Positions 1 through 5,601 are shown, counted from the first letter of the stretch. The stretch is 6,562 bases of DNA from JAHJSY01 sp964557155 (GCA_964557155.1 CAZKZC010000023.1:1-6562), one strand, 5' to 3'. Translations and numbers: made by a program. The notes: generated by a model not told the origin, from the sequence alone.

Positions 1-2
1 GA

Positions 3-191
3 ATAAGTATTTTTGAGGCTGTACTTGTTGACGAGGAAATAGAGAATTTCATAATAACCGCTCCCTCTATTGTTGCCTTGAGGAACCTCGCTATCAAAAA
101 AGGAATGACAACAGTTCGACAAGACGGCTTTATGAAAGTTATTGAAGGAATTACCACTATTGAAGAAGTAGAGAGAGTTACTGCGGAATAA
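3..191 (+). CDS. pilB: Type IV pilus assembly ATPase PilB / GspE family, C-terminal end (partial)
   Basis: Only the last 62 residues are present, with the 5' part off the left edge. The frame opens at base 3 and ends at TAA 189-191. The peptide begins ISIFEAVLVDEE and continues with IKKGMTTVRQDG and KVIEGITTIEEVERVT. This matches the family ending, in which a GIYEVF-like strand is followed by a helix, a GM.T...DG segment and a final GITT.EEV.RVT helix. Family knowledge: these cytoplasmic hexameric ATPases power pilus extension or type II secretion, and the catalytic Walker motifs lie upstream of this piece. PilB and GspE cannot be separated from the tail alone. PilB is preferred because type IV pili are widespread in CPR bacteria and the window also has a ComEA-like protein. 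A structured noncoding block starts directly after the stop codon. Confidence 0.8.
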   Translation: MSIFEAVLVDEEIENFIITAPSIVALRNLAIKKGMTTVRQDGFMKVIEGITTIEEVERVTAE

Positions 192-326
192 AAAAATAGA
201 CCTAGGGCTGGGGGAGGACTTTAGCTTAGGAACAAAAGTTTAGAATTTTCCCGAGGTGTAGTTTCGCCGAAGCCAAACTATCCATCTGCAGAGAATTCCA
301 AGACCCCCAGCCCTTGATCTATTTTT
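192..326. ncRNA. Structured noncoding block with 23-base inverted arms; candidate small RNA or complex terminator
   Basis: Arms 192-214 and 304-326 are inverted copies: 21 of 23 positions pair, including an unbroken 11-bp GC-rich part (204-214 with 304-314). Inside are an 8-bp helix (243-250 with 291-298), enclosing a hairpin of 259-264 with 275-280, and a short hairpin of 218-222 with 235-239. The overall shape is a three-way junction. Strand signals conflict. Read on the minus strand, the inner hairpin is capped by C(UUCG)G and the C201/A317 mismatch becomes a G-U wobble, with a U7 tract after the stem (190-196). Read on the plus strand, the 243-250 helix gains a G-U pair and the stem runs into T tracts (322-326, 329-333). 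No long reading frame is present. I do not recognise it as 5S, SRP, tmRNA, RNase P or 6S RNA. It could also be a bidirectional terminator for pilB or a miniature inverted-repeat element. Confidence 0.45.
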
Positions 327-344
327 CCTTTTTAATAGCTCCAT

Positions 345-350
345 TCTAAT
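345..350 (+). promoter_or_regulatory. Candidate -10 element for leaderless ruvB
   Basis: TCTAAT matches the TATAAT consensus at five of six positions and lies 5 bases before the ruvB ATG at 356, so transcription would start at or next to the start codon. No purine-rich Shine-Dalgarno sequence is visible between 330 and 355. No good -35 hexamer is seen at the usual distance, where there is only a T-rich stretch in the arm of the structured block. This is a weak call that rests partly on the same arrangement recurring before other genes here. Confidence 0.3.
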
Positions 351-355
351 ATATT

Positions 356-1369
356 ATGGAAGATTTGTCAAGTCCTACAACTCAAATTCAAGATGAAAGT
401 CTTGATTTAACCCTTCGTCCAAAAACGTGGGACGGTTATGTTGGTCAAGAAAAAGTGAAGAAAAACATCAAAATTATTATTGAGGCAGCTAAACAAAGGC
501 GAGAACCAATAGAACATTTACTTTTTTACGGAGGAAGCGGATTGGGAAAAACCACCATTTCCCATATTATTGCTAACGAGCTTGGGGCTAACATCCGAGT
601 AATCGCTGGACCAACTATAGAAAAAGTTGGCGACTTGGCAGCTATTCTTACCAATCTCAACCAAGGAGATGTTTTATTTATTGATGAGGCCCACAGAATA
701 AATAAGCTAATAGAGGAATTCCTCTATCCAGCTATGGAAGATTTTAAACTACATCTTATTCTAGGCAGAGGACCTATGGCAAGAACTATGGAATTAGAAC
801 TGCCGAGATTTACTTTAATCGGTGCTACTACTCGCTTAGCCCTATTGTCTTCGCCTCTAAGAAACAGATTTGGAGCGACCTTCCAACTTGATTATTACAA
901 GGAAGAAGACATGGAAAGAATTATAAGAAGATCTACTAATCTTTTAAATGTTAAAACCGAACCAGAAGCTTTAAATATTATTGCCAAGTGTTCAAGATCT
1001 ACACCAAGAGTTGCCAACCGCCTCATCAAAAGAATCAGGGATTATGCTCAAGTAAAGGGCAGAGGAATAATCACTAAAGACATTGCTGAAGAAGCATTGA
1101 GATTTTTAGACATTGATGAACTTGGATTAGAACCAGGCGATAGAAAAATACTAAAAACAATTATTGATAAATTTCAAGGTGGTCCTGTTGGCCTCCAAAC
1201 TTTAGCTGCCGCCAGCCTTGAAGAACAAGATGCTATTCTAGATGTCTATGAACCGTACCTAATGCAACTCGGTTTTATAGAAAGAACTCCCAAGGGTCGT
1301 ATTGCCACCAAAGCCGCCTTTCAACATCTTGGCATTCCTTACGCTAAATCCCCAAATCTATTTAATTAA
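356..1369 (+). CDS. ruvB: Holliday junction branch migration ATPase RuvB
   Basis: This 337-residue protein has the normal length for RuvB, the AAA+ hexameric motor that drives branch migration of Holliday junctions together with RuvA and RuvC. The N-terminal SLDLTLRPKTWDGYVGQEKV segment is typical. Walker A is GGSGLGKTT (59-67), where most RuvB proteins have GPPGLGKTT. Walker B is VLFIDEAHR (107-114 region), with Ala where Ile is usual. Sensor 1 is GATTR (156-160), the arginine-finger region is SPLRNRFG (166-173), and the sensor 2 helix includes STPRVANRLIKR (215-226). The C-terminal winged helix (about 255-330) carries EPYLMQLGFIERTPKGR. The start at 356 gives the usual N-terminus. No Shine-Dalgarno sequence is visible and a -10-like element sits just upstream, suggesting a leaderless message. 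ruvA is not in the window, and ruvC lies about 2.5 kb downstream. Confidence 0.97.
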   Translation: MEDLSSPTTQIQDESLDLTLRPKTWDGYVGQEKVKKNIKIIIEAAKQRREPIEHLLFYGGSGLGKTTISHIIANELGANIRVIAGPTIEKVGDLAAILTNLNQGDVLFIDEAHRINKLIEEFLYPAMEDFKLHLILGRGPMARTMELELPRFTLIGATTRLALLSSPLRNRFGATFQLDYYKEEDMERIIRRSTNLLNVKTEPEALNIIAKCSRSTPRVANRLIKRIRDYAQVKGRGIITKDIAEEALRFLDIDELGLEPGDRKILKTIIDKFQGGPVGLQTLAAASLEEQDAILDVYEPYLMQLGFIERTPKGRIATKAAFQHLGIPYAKSPNLFN

Positions 1370-1380
1370 TTTTTGTTTTC

Positions 1381-1389
1381 TGGTATCAT
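1381..1389 (+). promoter_or_regulatory. Extended -10 promoter placed for a leaderless mRNA
   Basis: TGGTATCAT is an extended -10 (TGn followed by TATCAT, five of six matches to TATAAT) in the 26-base gap between ruvB and the next gene. Only 6 bases (AGATTA) separate it from ATG 1396, so the expected transcription start falls on the A of the start codon. The -35 position at 17-base spacing reads TTTAAT, which is poor but acceptable for an extended -10 promoter. No ribosome binding site is present. Confidence 0.5.
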
Positions 1390-1395
1390 AGATTA

Positions 1396-2112
1396 ATGAA
1401 TAAAAGTTTAATTATTATCGTTGCTGTTCTGATTGCCTTAGCTGTCTTGGGCGGGGTTTTTTTGGCTTATCTATTTTTCCAAGATAGCCCAAAGGATAAC
1501 AAAGAGACCAAAAAAACAAAAGTAAGCTTAGAGATAAACGAAGAAAAAATAGAAGAAGAAACCGATGATTTAATCGTCAGCGTTCGTTATCCTAAAACTG
1601 ACAATAAAAAAGTTAACCAAGAAATAGATAATCTCATTGAGTCAGAAATCAATAATTTCAAAGAGAGTATCATAGATCCTATTGAAGAACTTGCTAGCGG
1701 AATCTATATCTCATATATAGTTTCTCTCAATAGTCCAACTATTTTAAGTATTATTTTCGATATATCTATTTATCCTTCAGGGGCCGCTCACCCAGTAAGC
1801 AATACTAATGTTTTTAACTATGATCTCGACAAAGAAAAAAGGATAGACAATAAAGAAATATTTACGGGTAATTATTTGGATGTTTTATCAGAAATCTGCA
1901 CTGAAAGACTAATTGAAAAAATAGAGCCAGATGAATTTATGATTAATTCTATTTATAATGGCGCTAGCCCGACCGAAGAAAACTATGAACATATTGCCTT
2001 AACCAAAAATGGTATTATTGTTATTTTTGAACAATATCAAGTAGCCGCCTACGCCCTAGGGAAACAATCAATTGAAATTCTTGCTTCTGAAATATCTAAA
2101 GTACTAAAATGA
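1396..2112 (+). CDS. Membrane-anchored DUF3298 / RsiV-like domain protein
   Basis: This 238-residue protein starts with one hydrophobic helix (about 5-28), likely an uncleaved anchor, then a charged lysine/glutamate-rich linker (30-57). The rest looks exported. Residues about 58-235 match the DUF4163/DUF3298 pattern found in RsiV-type anti-sigma factors and in the accessory domain of the PdaC deacetylase. The signs are a VSVRYPKT strand, a helix NQEIDNLIESEINNF, the YPSGAAHP motif (126-133), NYDLDKEKRI (141-150), and a closing FEQYQVAAYALG (211-222). No lipobox cysteine and no catalytic domain are present. RsiV binds lysozyme outside the cell, but this protein has too little cytoplasmic N-terminus to bind a sigma factor, so an anti-sigma role is not supported. 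Its role is unknown, perhaps cell-envelope binding. The stop overlaps the next start (ATGA, 2109-2112), implying co-translation with the ComEA-like gene. Confidence 0.8.
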   Translation: MNKSLIIIVAVLIALAVLGGVFLAYLFFQDSPKDNKETKKTKVSLEINEEKIEEETDDLIVSVRYPKTDNKKVNQEIDNLIESEINNFKESIIDPIEELASGIYISYIVSLNSPTILSIIFDISIYPSGAAHPVSNTNVFNYDLDKEKRIDNKEIFTGNYLDVLSEICTERLIEKIEPDEFMINSIYNGASPTEENYEHIALTKNGIIVIFEQYQVAAYALGKQSIEILASEISKVLK

Positions 2113-3065
2113 AAAAAATAATTATTATTTTGTTGTTTTTTCCGGTTTTTGTTTTGGGTCAAGAGAAAATTAATATTAATACGGCTACATTAGAACAATT
2201 AGATATATTAGCAGGTATCGGGCCAGCTTATGCGCAAAGAATAATAGATAACAGGCCCTTTTTTTCGATTGATGATTTGTTGAAAGTAAGCGGTATTGGA
2301 GAGAAAACTTTAGAGAAAATAAAAGAACAGAAACTTGCTTATGTAGAAGAAAAACCCGTAGAAACCACCCCAATGCCAACAACAGAACCAATGAATGAGG
2401 TTGAACCTCCTTCATACGTTGACATTGAAGAAATAGAGATTAAGGTCGAAGACGGGCCTCGAGCTTTTCCGAGTGGAATTGTTATTAACGAAATACTACC
2501 TTCGCCTGAAGGATCCGATTCTGAAAATGAATGGATCGAGCTATACAATCAGAATGATTTTGAAGTTGATTTAAATAATTGGGTGATTAAAGACACTACA
2601 GGAAGCATCAAAGAGCATATTTTGGAAACTAAAATTACTGGTTTAGGATATTTGCTTTTAAAAAGACCTGAGACAAAAATAACTTTAAATAATGATAATG
2701 ATGGCTTAATTTTAATGAATCCGAATAAAGAAATTGCTGACTCAGTAAGTTTTGGAAAGGCATTACAAGGACAATCATATAACAGATCTTCTTCTGAATG
2801 GTCTTGGACAACAACGCTGACTCCAGGAGAACAAAATGTTATAGTAAAAAAATCGGCTCCACAACCAAAACAAACCAATCTCACTGGAAGTAAGAATCAA
2901 GAATCTGCGGAGGCCCGTCCTCCGCAGATTCTTAGAAATAAACTGGTGGATAATTTTGAGGATCCTCCTGGAATTTCTGTGTTTTTAATTGGTTTTATTG
3001 TTGCTTTATTTTCCTCAATCGCTTTCCTAATAATAAAAAGCAACATAAAAGGTTTTTGGTATTAA
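2109..3065 (+). CDS. Exported ComEA-type helix-hairpin-helix protein fused to a lamin-tail domain, C-terminal TM anchor
   Basis: The 318 residues fall into five parts. A signal peptide covers 1-18 (MKKIIIILLFFPVFVLG, cleavage likely near G17-Q18). A ComEA-type double helix-hairpin-helix spans 20-75, opening ININTATLEQL, with hairpins LAGIGPAYAQRI and VSGIGEKTLEKI. A Pro/Glu/Thr-rich linker covers 76-120. A lamin-tail (LTD) domain spans about 122-245, with IVINEILPSP, NEWIELYNQ, DLNNWVIKD and a final SWTTTLTPGEQN. A TM helix covers about 289-309. Family knowledge: ComEA binds incoming DNA outside the membrane and passes it to ComEC, and bacterial LTDs occur on exported, often DNA- or surface-associated proteins. 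I infer a surface DNA-binding protein for uptake or scavenging. It overlaps the upstream gene by 4 bases. Residues 264-275 are encoded by a perfect palindrome that looks inserted. Most ComEA proteins instead have an N-terminal anchor and no LTD. Confidence 0.85.
   Translation: MKKIIIILLFFPVFVLGQEKININTATLEQLDILAGIGPAYAQRIIDNRPFFSIDDLLKVSGIGEKTLEKIKEQKLAYVEEKPVETTPMPTTEPMNEVEPPSYVDIEEIEIKVEDGPRAFPSGIVINEILPSPEGSDSENEWIELYNQNDFEVDLNNWVIKDTTGSIKEHILETKITGLGYLLLKRPETKITLNNDNDGLILMNPNKEIADSVSFGKALQGQSYNRSSSEWSWTTTLTPGEQNVIVKKSAPQPKQTNLTGSKNQESAEARPPQILRNKLVDNFEDPPGISVFLIGFIVALFSSIAFLIIKSNIKGFWY
2899..2933. repeat. Perfect 15-bp palindromic element inside a coding region
   Basis: Arms 2899-2913 (AAGAATCTGCGGAGG) and 2919-2933 are exact reverse complements around a 5-base loop (CCCGT). 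The element is much richer in GC than the surrounding gene. It encodes residues 264-275 (QESAEARPPQIL) in the low-complexity linker between the lamin-tail domain and the TM helix, and keeps the frame open. No T tract follows, so it does not look like an intrinsic terminator. The likely explanation is a dispersed palindromic repeat that landed in a tolerant linker, analogous to the palindromic elements inside Rickettsia genes. That is inference until other copies are found. Confidence 0.7.
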
Positions 3066-3066
3066 T

Positions 3067-3095
3067 TAGACAAAGTGCAGTTTTTAAGATAAGAT
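3067..3095 (+). promoter_or_regulatory. Candidate sigma-70-type promoter for yebC-ruvC
   Basis: TAGACA (3067-3072, five of six matches to TTGACA) and TAAGAT (3090-3095, four of six) are separated by 17 bases in the 55-base gap after the ComEA-like gene. Transcription would start near 3102, leaving a leader of about 19 bases without a Shine-Dalgarno sequence. An alternative pair, TTAAGA (3084-3089) and TAACAT (3107-3112), also at 17-base spacing, would give an almost leaderless message. Either would drive yebC with the overlapping ruvC. Confidence 0.45.
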
Positions 3096-3120
3096 TAAGA
3101 TGTAAGTAACATAGATTATT

Positions 3121-3840
3121 ATGTCGGGACACTCTCACGCTAAAACAGTAGCCAGAACCAAGGGGACGGCGGATGCTAAAAGAAGCAAGGCCTTTTCAAA
3201 AATGGCTCGGGCTATTATTGTTGCCGCCAAAGAAGGTGGCGGTGATCCGAATACCAATTCTAAATTAAGAATAGTTATTGACCAGGCAAAACAGGTAAAC
3301 ATGCCTAAAGATAAAATAGAGAGATCTATCAAAAAAGGAACTGGCGAACTAGAAGGAGGAAAGTTAGAATCAGTTATCTTTGAAGCTTATGGCCCAAATA
3401 ACATCGCTATTATTTTAGAAGGAATTACTGATAATAAAAATAGGACATTAGCAGAAGTAAAAAAAATACTCAACCAATACCATGGAAAGCTTGCTAGCGA
3501 AGGATCTGTTAAATGGCTGTTCGAAAGAAAAGGAAGTATATTAGTGAATAATGAACAAGGAGCAGTGAACACAGAAGAATTAGAAATGGATGCAATAGAA
3601 GCTGGGGCTGAAGACATTTTAGAACAAGATGATTTTGTAATTATATATACAAAGCCAGATGAGTTAGAAAAAGTTAAAAAAAATCTTGAGGAAAAAAGTA
3701 TTAAAATTGAATCTTCCTCTCTTGATTGGATAGCTAAAGAGCAGACAGAAGCCGACGGCAAAGAGTCTCTTGAAAAGTTATTTGGGGCTCTGGATGACAA
3801 CGACGATATTCAAAATATTTATTCAAATTTAAAACCATGA
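3121..3840 (+). CDS. yebC: YebC/PmpR (TACO1) family protein
   Basis: The protein is 239 residues long, the usual length. The N-terminus MSGHSHAKTVARTKGTADAK matches the family pattern (A/S)GHS...K..KG..DAKR, followed by SKAFSKMARAI. The signature EAYGPNNIAIILEG (88-101) with TDNKNRT, and the SVKWLFERKG segment (129-138), are both present. The C-terminus has an extra acidic stretch (about 207-230) beyond the core. Family knowledge: YebC proteins were first described as transcriptional regulators, including of ruvC-linked genes and quorum sensing. More recent work on YebC and mitochondrial TACO1 supports a ribosome-linked role in relieving stalls at proline-rich stretches. The location next to ruvC is the classic bacterial arrangement, and the stop overlaps the ruvC start by 4 bases (ATGA, 3837-3840), so the two are probably translationally coupled. 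Confidence 0.96.
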   Translation: MSGHSHAKTVARTKGTADAKRSKAFSKMARAIIVAAKEGGGDPNTNSKLRIVIDQAKQVNMPKDKIERSIKKGTGELEGGKLESVIFEAYGPNNIAIILEGITDNKNRTLAEVKKILNQYHGKLASEGSVKWLFERKGSILVNNEQGAVNTEELEMDAIEAGAEDILEQDDFVIIYTKPDELEKVKKNLEEKSIKIESSSLDWIAKEQTEADGKESLEKLFGALDDNDDIQNIYSNLKP

Positions 3841-4337
3841 CTATATTAGGGATAGATCCAGGAACAGCAACGACGGGTTTTGGCGTCTTAAAAAAACACA
3901 AAGACGGATTAGAAGTCATTGATTATGGTTGCATTAATACCACTCCAGATATGTGCGACGCTGATCGTCTAAAAACAATCTATAACCAACTTAATAAAAT
4001 AATAAAGTGCCATCGACCAAAAGTTTTAGCCATAGAAAGATTATTCTTCTTTAAAAACCTAAAGACGGTTATGCCTGTTAGTCAGGCCAAGGGGATTGTT
4101 TTATTAACCGCCGCTAGAAAGAAAATTCCTGTTTATGAATACACTCCTCTTCAAATGAAAATGGCTATTGCTGGATATGGCCGAGCCGAAAAGAAGCAGG
4201 TTCAAAAAATGATTCAAGTCCAACTTAATTTAGAAGAAAAGCCCAAAGATAAAGACAAAAGAAAAGACGACGCCACAGATGCTCTGGGAATCGCCATGTG
4301 CTACGCATTAGACACTCGCAACATCAAAACTATTTAA
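3837..4337 (+). CDS. ruvC: Holliday junction resolvase RuvC
   Basis: This 166-residue RNase H-fold nuclease has the normal length. RuvC cuts four-way junctions symmetrically as a dimer on the RuvAB complex, using two metal ions held by four acidic residues. These appear as D7 in the opening strand LGIDPGTATTGFGV, E67 in LAIERLFFFKN, and D145/D148 in KDDATDALGIA. The loop FFFKNLKTVMPVSQAKG (70-86) is the junction-contacting region, and PLQMKMAIAGYGRAEKKQVQ (104-123) is typical of the family. Translation probably depends on yebC through the ATGA overlap, and there is no Shine-Dalgarno sequence. The 3' end overlaps the end of the convergent tyrS gene by 8 bases, so neither gene has room for its own terminator between them. 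Confidence 0.96.
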   Translation: MTILGIDPGTATTGFGVLKKHKDGLEVIDYGCINTTPDMCDADRLKTIYNQLNKIIKCHRPKVLAIERLFFFKNLKTVMPVSQAKGIVLLTAARKKIPVYEYTPLQMKMAIAGYGRAEKKQVQKMIQVQLNLEEKPKDKDKRKDDATDALGIAMCYALDTRNIKTI

Positions 4338-5517
4338 TTTTTGCAAAACGGCGTTTGCCGATTTGAATGATTAGGCATGGATTGATTGTTATTTCTGCTT
4401 GCCAATCTTTTTGGATTTTGCTGTCTATTCTTACAGCACCCTGCTCAATTAATCTTCTCGCTTCTGTTTTTGAGGAAACTAATTTTGTTTTCAGCAATAA
4501 ATCTAAAATATCTAGCTTAGCTTCTTTAATTTTTATTTCTGGGATGTCTGATGGCAATTCTTTGTTTTTAAAAACTTTGTTGAATTCTTTTTCGGCTTTT
4601 CCGGCTTCTTTTTCTCCGTGATACATCCGAACAATCTCTTTTGCTAACTTTGATTTTAGATTCTTGGGATTGGTTTTTAATTTTCTTAATTTTTCAATTT
4701 CTATCAAGGGAACCCTTGTTACTAATTCAAAATATTCAAAAATAAGATTATCGGGAATAGACATTATTTTTCCAAATTGTTCATTCGGAGAATCTTCAAA
4801 ACCAATATAATTTCCTAAGCTTTGGCTCATTTTTTGTTTGCCGTCAGTTCCAATCAAAAGTTTAGTAGCTATTATTTCTTGACCCGGTTGATTAAATTTC
4901 TGTTGAAGCTCTCTTGCTTTAAGCTCATTAAACAATTGATCTGTTCCGCAAACAGTCAAATCTGATTTCAACATCACTGAATCATATGCTTGCAAAACGG
5001 GGTAGACAGGTTCGTGCAAACCAGTTTCTATTCCTTTTTCAATTCTTTCCTGAAACATGTCTCTTTCTAACATTCTAGCAGTCGTGAAGTTACTCATTAA
5101 CAATAAAAGCTCGTCAGCTTTCATTTTTCCATACCACTCTGAATTGTAACGGATCTCGGTCTTCTTCAGATCTAAAATTTTTCCTACTTGTTTTAAATAG
5201 TTCTTAGCTAAATTTCTTACTTCTTTTGCATCTCTTAATTTTCTTGCTTCTATTTTTTCAGTTGGATCACCGAAACGACCAGTGAAGTCACCGATTAAAA
5301 ATATAATTTGATGTCCCATCTCTTGAAGTTCTTTCAATTTCAGGTAAACTGTAGAATACCCCAAATGTAAATCCTTGGTTGTTGGATCTATTCCATGCTT
5401 CACTCTTAGTTTTTTCCCAGAGTTTAATTTTTCAACTAAGCTATCTTTTTTGATAACTTTTTCTACGCCGCGAGTTAAAACTTCTTCAATTTTTTGGGAT
5501 TTAGTTTTTGTTAACAT
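4330..5517 (-). CDS. tyrS: Tyrosyl-tRNA synthetase (TyrRS)
   Basis: The protein is a 395-residue class I synthetase that charges tRNA-Tyr in the cytoplasm. The HIGH-type motif is HLGY (51-54) in GIDPTTKDLHLGYS. It is followed by IGDFTGRFGDPTEK (75-88) and the substrate-pocket segment YPVLQAYDSVMLK (172-184), then DLTVCGTDQLFN (186-197), where family members usually have GGTDQ. The KMSKS loop reads KMSQS (229-233), with Gln in place of the second Lys. A C-terminal S4 RNA-binding domain covers about 335-395 (LLKTKLVSSKTEARRLIEQGAVRI). The HLG and KMS-type loop put it with the TyrZ-like branch rather than the KFGKT type of E. coli. It is transcribed alone on the minus strand, convergent with ruvC and divergent from the PBP gene. 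The start ATG (5515-5517) has no Shine-Dalgarno sequence. Confidence 0.95.
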   Translation of the reverse strand: MLTKTKSQKIEEVLTRGVEKVIKKDSLVEKLNSGKKLRVKHGIDPTTKDLHLGYSTVYLKLKELQEMGHQIIFLIGDFTGRFGDPTEKIEARKLRDAKEVRNLAKNYLKQVGKILDLKKTEIRYNSEWYGKMKADELLLLMSNFTTARMLERDMFQERIEKGIETGLHEPVYPVLQAYDSVMLKSDLTVCGTDQLFNELKARELQQKFNQPGQEIIATKLLIGTDGKQKMSQSLGNYIGFEDSPNEQFGKIMSIPDNLIFEYFELVTRVPLIEIEKLRKLKTNPKNLKSKLAKEIVRMYHGEKEAGKAEKEFNKVFKNKELPSDIPEIKIKEAKLDILDLLLKTKLVSSKTEARRLIEQGAVRIDSKIQKDWQAEITINPCLIIQIGKRRFAKIK

Positions 5518-5525
5518 ATTATTTT

Positions 5526-5554
5526 ATGATAGAATAAAAGAATACCGAATACAA
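5526..5554 (-). promoter_or_regulatory. Candidate near-leaderless promoter for tyrS
   Basis: Read on the minus strand, TTGTAT (5549-5554) and TATCAT (5526-5531) are separated by exactly 17 bases. TATCAT is the same hexamer found before the gene at 1396. It ends 8 bases before the tyrS ATG, so the expected start of transcription is within a base or two of the start codon. No ribosome binding site is visible. Confidence 0.45.
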
Positions 5555-5559
5555 TAGAA

Positions 5560-5578
5560 GGGCGGGGAAACCCCGCCC
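5560..5578. repeat. GC-rich REP-like hairpin in the tyrS-PBP intergenic region
   Basis: GGGCGGGG (5560-5567) pairs perfectly with CCCCGCCC (5571-5578) across an AAA loop. All 16 stem bases are G or C, in an otherwise very AT-rich intergenic stretch. It lies between divergent genes and neither strand continues into a clear T tract, so it is unlikely to be a terminator. It resembles short dispersed REP-like palindromes. Whether other copies exist in the genome cannot be told from this window. Confidence 0.55.
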
Positions 5579-5601
5579 CTACAACGAAATTTAATATGTT
5601 T

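Noticed and set aside
192..326. 5S rRNA, SRP RNA or 6S RNA as the identity of the structured block
   Set aside because: The three-way-junction shape recalls 5S rRNA, but the conserved 5S loop sequences are absent. There is no SRP GGAA-capped hairpin with its AGCAGCC partner, and no 6S-type central bubble can be drawn convincingly.
1396..2112. RsiV-type anti-sigma factor
   Set aside because: The outside domain fits the family, but there is only a four-residue N-terminal segment before the TM helix, so no sigma-binding domain, and no sigma factor gene is adjacent.
2339..2884. Minus-strand reading frames opposite the ComEA-like gene (also 3135-3332, 3387-3800, 3734-3919 and plus-strand 4367-4621, 5375-5557)
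   Set aside because: They are shadows of well-supported genes, with no recognisable domains and low-complexity Ser/Leu/Phe composition typical of antisense frames.
2899..2933. Intrinsic terminator
   Set aside because: It lies within an intact reading frame about 130 bases before the stop, and no T tract follows on either strand.
2110..3840. Recoded UGA (UGA = Gly, as in Gracilibacteria)
   Set aside because: TGA ends the 1396 gene and yebC at the expected family lengths, and no conserved glycine is encoded by an in-frame TGA.
4349..4360. Intrinsic terminator for tyrS (CGGC/GCCG stem followed by TTTT on the minus strand)
   Set aside because: The stem is only 4 bp, lies inside the tyrS coding end and has a short T tract, so it is no stronger than chance.
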